Source: Deltaproteobacteria bacterium (GTDB lineage: Bacteria > Desulfobacterota > Desulfobacteria > Desulfobacterales > Desulfatibacillaceae). From it: a stretch of DNA of 8,293 nt. The notes under the pieces were generated by a model. It worked only from the letters and a program-made list of their open reading frames with translations. It had not been told where the DNA came from and ran no database searches. Shown piece by piece: positions 1-5,471 of this stretch (the first letter of the stretch is position 1; every line of letters starts with the position of its first letter). The DNA is taken from positions 1-8,293 of the forward strand of contig JAFDHW010000088.1 of NCBI GenBank assembly GCA_019308705.1, read 5' to 3'. The translations under genes were made by a program, and so were the position numbers.

Positions 1-1027
1 CGTCCATGCTCCGGGGCACCACCACGGACACGCCGGGGGTGTTCTCCTTCAGGTCTCGGCGGAAGGACACGAACCGGGACAGGGGCTGGATGCCGCGCAC
101 GGAGATTTCGAACCGTGCGGAGCCGGCGAGGTTCTTCCAGGAGACCGCGGCTTCCCGGGCCAGGGATTCGGCGGCCTGTTGGGCGGCCTGGGCAAGGGCC
201 CGGGCCCCGCCCTCCTCCGGGTTTTCGGACACGGAAGCGGCCGTTTCGCGGGCGCTGGCCAGCACCTGGCCGGTTTTCGCGTCCAGGGCCTGGAGGTACA
301 CCACTCCCTGGAAGGTCTTGGTGGAGTCGCCCATGACGTTGGCCGCGGACTGGGCCTCGGCCCGGCCGAAAACCAAAACCCCCGCCCCGGCGCGCCGGGC
401 TGCCTCCAGGGCCTTTTCCTGGTCCATGGTCCCGGAGGAGAAGGCCGGGTCTTCCATGATCTCCCGCACCGCGGGATAGGCGTCCACCACCCGGAATCCC
501 TCGCTTTCCAATTGCTCGGCCACGGTGCGCGCCGCGTCGGAGGGGGCGTCGCCGGAAACGGCCGGGGACCACCAACTCCTGGCCGAAGATCCGTCCACGC
601 CCTTTTCTCCCAGGAGCACGGCGGCTTGTGGCAGGCGGTTGTCCGCGGAGAGCAGGCCGGCCTCGGCCAGGGCGTCGCGCACGCCTTCGGCGTCCACGGA
701 AACCCGCACCAAAAGCCGCACCTTGCCGCCCTCCTGGGCCTCGGCCAGCACGCGGAACCCGGAGATGTACTCCTGGGGCCGGTCCAGGACCGTGCCCGCG
801 GCCAGGGGAAAGCTGGCCACAAGCTCGTCGGTGGGCACCAGGGACTGGACGGTCTGGGTCACGGCCGCGTCGAAGGCGTCCTCCCGTGCGTGCTCCCGGG
901 CGCGGGGGATGTTGCCGGAATAGATCTTGGACCAGCCCACCGCGTCCACTTCCTGCACCACTTCGCTGTCCGCGGGCAAGGCGGCGAAAACCAAGGCCGC
1001 CGCCAGAAACAAGGATAACTTTTTCAC
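1..1027 (-). CDS. Secreted FlgT/LPP20-like protein, partial at its C-terminus
   Basis: The frame runs from a GTG at 1025-1027 off the left edge, giving at least 342 residues with no stop. The GTG start is backed by a GGAGG motif nine bases upstream and by a typical signal peptide right after it: Lys2-Lys3, a hydrophobic stretch (about 4-17), then a likely cleavage site near LPA-D (about 19/20). The mature N-terminal region (about 22-125) has the pattern GWSKIYSGNIPRAREHARED followed by an Ala-rich helix and a segment ending in VRLLVRVSVDAEG. This resembles the N-terminal domain of flagellar assembly protein T (FlgT) and LPP20-fold proteins. A second alpha/beta part (about 135-300) contains GAGVLVFGRAEAQ and resembles the FlgT middle domain. 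FlgT of Vibrio builds the H ring around the flagellar basal body, but similar folds occur in unrelated envelope proteins and no flagellar gene is visible here. There is no lipobox Cys, so it is probably a soluble periplasmic protein. It follows the peptidase gene by 25 nt and is probably co-transcribed with it. The gene call is strong; the family is tentative. Confidence 0.8.
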   Translation of the reverse strand, partial: MKKLSLFLAAALVFAALPADSEVVQEVDAVGWSKIYSGNIPRAREHAREDAFDAAVTQTVQSLVPTDELVASFPLAAGTVLDRPQEYISGFRVLAEAQEGGKVRLLVRVSVDAEGVRDALAEAGLLSADNRLPQAAVLLGEKGVDGSSARSWWSPAVSGDAPSDAARTVAEQLESEGFRVVDAYPAVREIMEDPAFSSGTMDQEKALEAARRAGAGVLVFGRAEAQSAANVMGDSTKTFQGVVYLQALDAKTGQVLASARETAASVSENPEEGGARALAQAAQQAAESLAREAAVSWKNLAGSARFEISVRGIQPLSRFVSFRRDLKENTPGVSVVVPRSMD

Positions 1028-1036
1028 GAAAAACCG

Positions 1037-1041
1037 CCTCC
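1037..1041 (-). promoter_or_regulatory. Ribosome binding site setting the GTG start of the FlgT-like gene
   Basis: On the minus strand this reads GGAGG, nine bases before the GTG at 1027. It lies in the 25-nt gap after the peptidase stop. It supports GTG as the true start, and the signal peptide that follows agrees. Confidence 0.75.
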
Positions 1042-1052
1042 AGATGAAAAAA

Positions 1053-2219
1053 TCAGTCGGAAGATTCCCGGGAAACCGCGTTTTTGCCGTGGAGCCGCAC
1101 GATCTCCACCAAGAGGGCCGCGGCCTTTTCCATGTCCTTCAGGGCCACGGTCTCCCGGGTGGTGTGCATGTCTTCCATGCCCGTGCCCAGCACGCCGCAG
1201 GGGATGCCGCGGTCAAAGAAGATGTTGGCGTCCGCGCCGCCGCCCGAGGTCTTCAGCGCCATGGTCCGGCCAAGGCGCTCGGCGGCCTTGCACGCCGCGG
1301 CGACCAGGGGGTGGTCCCCGGGCACCTTCAGGCAGGGAAAATCCCGGTCCACCGCGACCTGCAGGGTGGGCAGGCCGTCGTCCGCGCCGCGCTCCTTGCG
1401 CACCCGGTCCACCTCCTGGGAAAAGGCCTGCACCATGCGGTCGGTGACGTGCTGGAGCTTGGCCGGGTTGTGGCTCCGGGCCTCTCCCAAGACCTCCACC
1501 TTTTCCGGCACTATGTTGGTGGCCACCCCGCCATGGATCACCCCCAGGTTGCAGGTGGTCTCCCCGTCCAGGCGGCCCAGGGGAAGGCTTGCGATGGCCG
1601 CGGCGGCCACCTGGATGGCGTTTATCCCCTGTTCGGGCACGGCGCCTGCGTGGGCGGCCTTGCCGTGGACCACGAAGGAAAGCTTGTTGGCCGCGGGCGC
1701 GCGCACCACGATGCCGTCCGGGTCCGAGGCGTCCAGGGCGTAGCCGTAGGGCGCGGTGACGAGCCCCGGATCCATGGCCTTGGCCCCCAGAAGCCCTACT
1801 TCCTCGCAGATGGTGAGCACCACCTCCAGGGGCGGCCGGGGGGACCCGGTCTCCAGAAGCACGGTGAGGGTCTCCAAAAGCACGGCGATGGCGCTTTTGT
1901 CGTCCGCGCCAAGGATGGTTTCGCCGGCGCTTTTGAACACCCCGTCCTCGAGCACGGGCACGATGCCCTCCCCGGGCTGGACCGTATCCATGTGGGCGTT
2001 GAGCAGAAGCGGCGGCAAGCCCTCGGCCCCGGGAAACCGGGCGACGAGGTTGCCCGTGTCCGAGCCGCACACCGGTCCGGCCGCATCGAAGAAGACCTCC
2101 GCGCCCAGGGCGGACAGGCGCTCGGCCAGGATGCGGGCCAGCGCGCCCTCCCTGCGGGATGGGGAGTCCACGCGCACCAGGGTCATGAACGTGGAGGCCA
2201 GGCGGTCCTTGTCCACCAT
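1053..2219 (-). CDS. M20-family metallopeptidase, peptidase T-like
   Basis: This 388-residue protein carries the full motif set of the M20 di-zinc aminopeptidase/carboxypeptidase family, closest in pattern to peptidase T and the PepT-like group. Visible residues are His76 and Asp78 in NAHMDTV, the bridging Asp106 in GADDKSA, the catalytic/metal pair Glu139-Glu140 in CEEVGLLGA, Asp163 in ALDASDP, and the C-terminal zinc ligand His352 in MHTTRE. The middle part (about 177-285, beginning NKLSFVVHGKAAHAG) is the lid/dimerisation domain inserted in the catalytic fold. Length is normal for the family. There is no signal peptide, so it should act in the cytoplasm, cleaving small peptides or a related amide substrate; the exact substrate is not readable. 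The ATG has AAGGA (2226-2230) six bases upstream. It is the first gene of a leftward pair with the FlgT-like gene and is divergent from selC, 83 nt away. No clear minus-strand promoter was seen in that gap. I am confident of the family and less so of peptidase T function proper. Confidence 0.93.
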   Translation of the reverse strand: MVDKDRLASTFMTLVRVDSPSRREGALARILAERLSALGAEVFFDAAGPVCGSDTGNLVARFPGAEGLPPLLLNAHMDTVQPGEGIVPVLEDGVFKSAGETILGADDKSAIAVLLETLTVLLETGSPRPPLEVVLTICEEVGLLGAKAMDPGLVTAPYGYALDASDPDGIVVRAPAANKLSFVVHGKAAHAGAVPEQGINAIQVAAAAIASLPLGRLDGETTCNLGVIHGGVATNIVPEKVEVLGEARSHNPAKLQHVTDRMVQAFSQEVDRVRKERGADDGLPTLQVAVDRDFPCLKVPGDHPLVAAACKAAERLGRTMALKTSGGGADANIFFDRGIPCGVLGTGMEDMHTTRETVALKDMEKAAALLVEIVRLHGKNAVSRESSD

Positions 2220-2263
2220 GGGGCATCCTTTCCAAGGGCGTGGGCGGGCCGGCGTGACCGGCG

Positions 2264-2292
2264 TTGACAGGCTCGGGCGGCTGGCCTATGTT
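2264..2292 (+). promoter_or_regulatory. Sigma70-type promoter of selC
   Basis: A perfect -35 box TTGACA (2264-2269) is followed by an optimal 17-nt spacer and a -10 box TATGTT (2287-2292; consensus TATAAT, four of six matches). A start about seven bases downstream, near 2299-2300, would place transcription a few bases before the mature tRNA 5' end at 2303, leaving a very short leader. selC therefore looks like an independently transcribed single gene. Confidence 0.8.
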
Positions 2293-2302
2293 TAAGCTTC
2301 GC

Positions 2303-2400
2303 GGAAGTGCGCAGCTCACTGGTGGGGCTCCCGGACTTCAAATCCGGTGTGGGGCGCTAACACCGTCCCGGGTGGGTTCGATTCCCATGCACTTCCGCCA
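2303..2400 (+). tRNA. selC: tRNA-Sec (anticodon UCA), selenocysteine tRNA
   Basis: This 98-nt tRNA, CCA included, has all the marks of bacterial tRNA-Sec. It has an 8-bp acceptor stem (GGAAGTGC 2303-2310 with GCACTTCC 2389-2396), discriminator G2397 and an encoded CCA (2398-2400). The D stem AGCTC/GGGCT is followed by an anticodon stem CCGGA/TCCGG around loop CTTCAAA, with anticodon TCA at 2338-2340. The long variable arm has a 6-bp stem (GGGGCG 2351-2356 with CGTCCC 2364-2369). The T stem has 5 bp counting one G-T pair, giving the diagnostic 8+5 acceptor/T helix. It closely resembles E. coli selC. SerRS charges it with serine, SelA converts this to selenocysteine, and SelB delivers it to UGA codons with a SECIS element. 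No selenoprotein or selA/selB gene is visible here. The gene stands alone on the plus strand with its own promoter. tRNA-Sec genes are also known integration sites for genomic islands. Confidence 0.98.
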
Positions 2401-2406
2401 TTTTTT
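2401..2406 (+). terminator. T6 tract directly after selC, possible termination site
   Basis: Six T residues follow immediately after the encoded CCA of selC. The GC-rich T arm and acceptor stem could serve as the upstream structure, so transcription may end almost at the mature 3' end. This is suggestive only; there is no separate dedicated hairpin before the T tract. Confidence 0.35.
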
Positions 2407-2430
2407 ATGGAAATCCGGCGGTGGTGCAGG

Positions 2431-2449
2431 TTCCGGGCCGCACCCGGAA
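2431..2449. other. Perfect 7-bp hairpin in the selC/glycan-operon convergent gap
   Basis: TTCCGGG (2431-2437) and CCCGGAA (2443-2449) pair perfectly around the loop CCGCA. The hairpin can form in transcripts of either strand and lies between two convergent units. Neither side has the T-run of an intrinsic terminator, so its role is unassigned. The rest of 2407-2526 shows no gene or other structure I can support. Confidence 0.45.
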
Positions 2450-2526
2450 ACCCGCAGTCGTCAGGATAGCATCCCGCCCTGTTCCGGTCAAACCCGCGGC
2501 ACAGAGGCTTCTCCTGCCTCCGGCCC

Positions 2527-4476
2527 TTATCCCGCGCCCCCTTCGGGCGCTTCCGCCCTTTCCCGATCCTTGTAGAAGAACACCGCGCTTCCGGGCGTGG
2601 GAACCTCCTCGTAGCCCCTCTTTTCGAGGATTTCCTTTATGTCCTTGATCTCCAGGGCTTTCCTGGTGGCGGCCACCACGTCCGGCTTCACCGCGTCCAG
2701 CACCCGTTTCAGGGAATCCGGGTACCTGCCTTCGGGCCGGTGGTCCAGATGGGCCTGGGCCTCGAGGATGTCCAGGACCAGTTCCCCGCGCCCCGGCAGG
2801 CGGTCCGGCAGCCAGAACCCCCGGTTGGCCACGTAACGCCAGCCGGGGTCCAGGGCGGACATCTCGTGGATGACCAGCATGGGGGCCAGGACCACGGCGT
2901 CTTGGCCGAAGGGCAGGGCCTGTTGTTCCTGGTCCGTGAACTGGCCGTGGATGGAGTCCTTCCAGCGGTTTTGCCGGACGATTTCAAGCTTTTTGGAATA
3001 CGCGGCATCCATGTTTGCCGCCCACAGGATGGCCAGGCCCAGGGATGCCAGGGCCAAGAGCTTCCACGCCCCCCGCAGCCGCAGGGGGAAGCAAACGGCC
3101 ATGGCCGGGGTGAGATACGCGGGAAAGGTGAAGAAGAATCGGTCGTATACCTGGGAATATTCGGGAAACAGGCCGCCGAACGCGTGATAGGTGAGGGGAT
3201 TGATGAACACCGCGGCCCAGGCCAGGGTCCAGAAGAACCACAAGCGGGCGCGGTTTCTTTGGAGAACCAGGCCCGCCATCCCGGTCAGGAGAAACAGCAG
3301 CACGAAGGGGTAGATCGTCCCCGGCCCGTCCGGGAAAAAGGACAGGTCAAAGGGCGGGGCGCTGGTGTTGCGTACCCCGTATTCGTAGATGGTGTTGGCC
3401 GTGCGCACAAACACGTAGGTGGACACCGGGCCGGCAAAGAGCTTGGTTGCGCCCAGCATGGCCGCGGGAAACGCACAGGCCAAAAGGAAGCAGGCCAGCG
3501 CCCGGCGGACGCGCCGGTACACCAGGCCGTGGGCCAGGCACAACAGCGCCGCCGCCGGGATAAACAGCACGGGCGTGTTCCGGCCCATGAAGGAAAATCC
3601 CGCCCCCGCGGCCAGCAGGAAGAACGCCGCCGCGGCGCCCGGCCGCTGCAGGTAGCGCAGGCATGCGCAGCAGAGCATGGGCAGCCCCACGGCGAACAGC
3701 ACGCCCTTCACCTCGTACATGCGGTGGAAGAACATGCCGCCGTAGGTGGTGAAGTCCCGGGCGTCCAGCCACAGCAGGCCCAAGGTGGAAAGGGCAAGGG
3801 CCAGCGCGGCCAAGGGGCCGGTTCCGAAGCGCCGGAGCAGCACGTAGAGCGGCAGGGGGGACACGGCGGTGAAAAAGGCGGGCAGCACGGACAACGACAC
3901 CCGCGAAAGCGAAGCGCCGGTCCACAGGCTGGCCAGGACATGGAAGTATTCCCAGGTGTAGGGGATGAAGTAGGGCGATACGTGGCCCGGGTGGGTGGTG
4001 AAATACCCCGCCCACCCAAAGCCCATGGGCGTGCCGGGGTGGCGCAAATGATACGCCACGTGGCCCAGGTAGGAAAAATGGTCCGCCCCGGCGATCATCA
4101 CCTGGACGCGCATTGCGAACAGCCAGGCGCCGAAGGCCGCCAGCCCCGCCAGGGCCGCGGCGAACCGGTAGTCCCGCAATCCGGCCGGGACTTCCCTGTC
4201 ATAAAAGAGGCGGAAGGTAACGGCAGCGGCCGGAACGAACAGGACCGCGAACAGGATTCCGCACCGGGGCAGGGTAAGCCCGGCCAGCCGGGAAATTTCC
4301 ACGGACACCCCCCAGGCGGCCAGGAACACGCACAGCAGGGTGAAAAATCCCTCCAGCAGCCGAACGTCGGGCGCTTCCAAGCAACGCCCTGCGTCCGGCC
4401 GGGGAGTTGCGGGCTTTTCGCCGTTCTTCATCCCCATGGGGCCGCCGCTTTTCGCCTCGCGTCCATGAAAGGCCAA
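2527..4476 (-). CDS. Polytopic membrane protein, GT-C glycosyltransferase-like
   Basis: This 649-residue protein has about a dozen hydrophobic segments (roughly 41-58, 72-91, 104-122, 195-212, 220-236, 258-275, 281-296, 302-318, 326-343, 386-404, 411-425, 450-464, 470-487). They are followed by a hydrophilic C-terminal domain of about 160 residues that probably lies outside the cytoplasm. A large loop after the third helix contains GADHFSYLGHVAYH (130-143) and many aromatic residues. An acidic residue there is the hallmark of GT-C lipid-phosphosugar-dependent glycosyltransferases, whose first outer loop carries the catalytic Asp/Glu; Asp132 is the candidate. I do not recognise a named family. 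As the last gene of the operon, right after a GT2 of the type that makes lipid-linked sugars, it could transfer sugar to a surface polymer; this is inference. The start is uncertain. The TTG at 4476 has a purine-rich AAGGG five bases upstream and leaves 12 nt after the GT2 stop, whereas ATGs at 4437 and 4431 lack a good binding site. A hydrophilic N-terminal tail of about 40 residues precedes the first helix. Confidence 0.85.
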   Translation of the reverse strand: MAFHGREAKSGGPMGMKNGEKPATPRPDAGRCLEAPDVRLLEGFFTLLCVFLAAWGVSVEISRLAGLTLPRCGILFAVLFVPAAAVTFRLFYDREVPAGLRDYRFAAALAGLAAFGAWLFAMRVQVMIAGADHFSYLGHVAYHLRHPGTPMGFGWAGYFTTHPGHVSPYFIPYTWEYFHVLASLWTGASLSRVSLSVLPAFFTAVSPLPLYVLLRRFGTGPLAALALALSTLGLLWLDARDFTTYGGMFFHRMYEVKGVLFAVGLPMLCCACLRYLQRPGAAAAFFLLAAGAGFSFMGRNTPVLFIPAAALLCLAHGLVYRRVRRALACFLLACAFPAAMLGATKLFAGPVSTYVFVRTANTIYEYGVRNTSAPPFDLSFFPDGPGTIYPFVLLFLLTGMAGLVLQRNRARLWFFWTLAWAAVFINPLTYHAFGGLFPEYSQVYDRFFFTFPAYLTPAMAVCFPLRLRGAWKLLALASLGLAILWAANMDAAYSKKLEIVRQNRWKDSIHGQFTDQEQQALPFGQDAVVLAPMLVIHEMSALDPGWRYVANRGFWLPDRLPGRGELVLDILEAQAHLDHRPEGRYPDSLKRVLDAVKPDVVAATRKALEIKDIKEILEKRGYEEVPTPGSAVFFYKDRERAEAPEGGAG

Positions 4477-4488
4477 GCCTTCCCTTCC
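4477..4488 (-). promoter_or_regulatory. Purine-rich ribosome binding region favouring the TTG start
   Basis: On the minus strand this 12-nt gap between the glycosyltransferase stop and the TTG reads GGAAGGGAAGGC. Its AAGGG core lies five bases before the TTG. It is the only plausible Shine-Dalgarno region near the candidate starts of the membrane protein gene. Confidence 0.5.
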
Positions 4489-5448
4489 CTACCGCGCGTT
4501 CGCACGGGGAACGTCCCTGTTGTCTTTCCCCACGGGCTCCTCCACCGGACACGACGAGGACAAGGGGAACGTCCCTTCCGGCACCCTGGGCCGCGACACC
4601 ACCACGGAAAGCAGGCCCAGGGAAAAAGTGACCACGGCCAAAACCACAAATCCGGCCCCGAGGATGTCCGCCGCCAGGCACCCGGAAACCGCGGCCCCCG
4701 CAAAGCACCCGCCCGCGGCCAGCACCATGGCTGCCGACAAGAGAAGGAACATTTTCAGGGGGTTGTAGTACATGATGGCTTCCACGATGTACTGGAGTGT
4801 CCGCAGGGTGTCGCGGAACAGGCGCACCTTGGACCTTCCCACGCGCCTGCGGTAGGAGATGGGCACGTGGGACACGAACCGGCCGGTCATGAGGTAGGCC
4901 AGGGTAAGCGACGTGGTGAAGGAAAACGTGTTGCACAGCCGGGGGAAATACCCGGCCACGGCCCGTTTGTTGAAGATGCGCATCCCGGAGTTGATGTCCG
5001 CGATGCCCTGGCCGGTGACGAACTCCACCAGAAGCTTCAGCAAGAAGCGGGACAAGCGCTTCAAAAGCGAGCCGTCATAGAACCGGCCTTTGCGGGAGCC
5101 CACCACCATGTCGTAGCCCTCGCAATACTTTTTCCAGAGCCGGGGCAGCTCCTCCATGGGGTAGGTTCCGTCCCCGTCCGCGATGGCGATGTGCTCATAG
5201 GAAGCGGCGGCGATGCCGTTTTTTATGGCGTAGCCGTAGCCCGCGTTGGCCGGGTGGCGTACCACCCTGGCGCCGTGGGCCCGGGCTTGTTCGGCGGTGG
5301 CGTCGGTGGACCCGTCGTCCACCACCACCACCTCGAAGCCCCCGGCGTGAAGCGACTCCAGCACGGACAGGCCCTTTTCCACGATGCCGCCGATGGCGTC
5401 CGCCTCGTTGTAGGCCGGGATGACCAGGGAAATGCCTTCGCGGGGCAT
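4489..5448 (-). CDS. Family 2 glycosyltransferase, polyprenyl-phosphate sugar transferase-like
   Basis: This 319-residue protein has a GT-A fold of family 2. PAYNE at 11-15, VVVDDGSTDAT at 41-51 and DGDGT at 91-95 (the metal and nucleotide-sugar binding DxD) are all in place, with a conserved-looking INSGMRIF at 152-159. Two hydrophobic helices near the C-terminus (about 235-258 and 263-285) anchor it in the membrane, as in GtrB/ArnC-type enzymes that move a sugar from a nucleotide donor to undecaprenyl phosphate on the cytoplasmic face. The short hydrophilic tail (about 286-319) has no recognisable motif. The ATG start is firm because AGGAGG (5453-5458) lies four bases upstream. The gene begins 23 nt after the amidotransferase stop and ends 12 nt before the likely start of the GT-C-like membrane protein, a usual partner for this enzyme type. 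The same frame stays open upstream of the ATG only as antisense-like Pro/Arg/Gly-rich sequence. Sugar specificity is not readable. Confidence 0.93.
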   Translation of the reverse strand: MPREGISLVIPAYNEADAIGGIVEKGLSVLESLHAGGFEVVVVDDGSTDATAEQARAHGARVVRHPANAGYGYAIKNGIAAASYEHIAIADGDGTYPMEELPRLWKKYCEGYDMVVGSRKGRFYDGSLLKRLSRFLLKLLVEFVTGQGIADINSGMRIFNKRAVAGYFPRLCNTFSFTTSLTLAYLMTGRFVSHVPISYRRRVGRSKVRLFRDTLRTLQYIVEAIMYYNPLKMFLLLSAAMVLAAGGCFAGAAVSGCLAADILGAGFVVLAVVTFSLGLLSVVVSRPRVPEGTFPLSSSCPVEEPVGKDNRDVPRANAR

Positions 5449-5471
5449 GGCCCCTCCTTTCCGCGACGAAT

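Noticed and set aside
49..822. A 257-codon minus-strand frame overlapping the FlgT-like gene
   Set aside because: Its translation is Pro/Arg/Trp-rich with no domain. The overlapping frame from GTG 1027 has a signal peptide and normal composition.
1047..1075. T6 run after the peptidase stop as an intrinsic terminator
   Set aside because: The sequence before it offers only a weak 3-4 bp stem. The next gene's binding site begins a few bases later, so this looks like an ordinary operon junction.
927..2267. A 446-codon open frame on the plus strand
   Set aside because: It is the antisense shadow of the M20 peptidase, rich in His, Gly and Arg, with no motif. The peptidase frame has all metal ligands.
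2264..2575. A 103-codon plus-strand frame across selC
   Set aside because: It covers the selC promoter and the tRNA itself, and its translation is non-protein-like.
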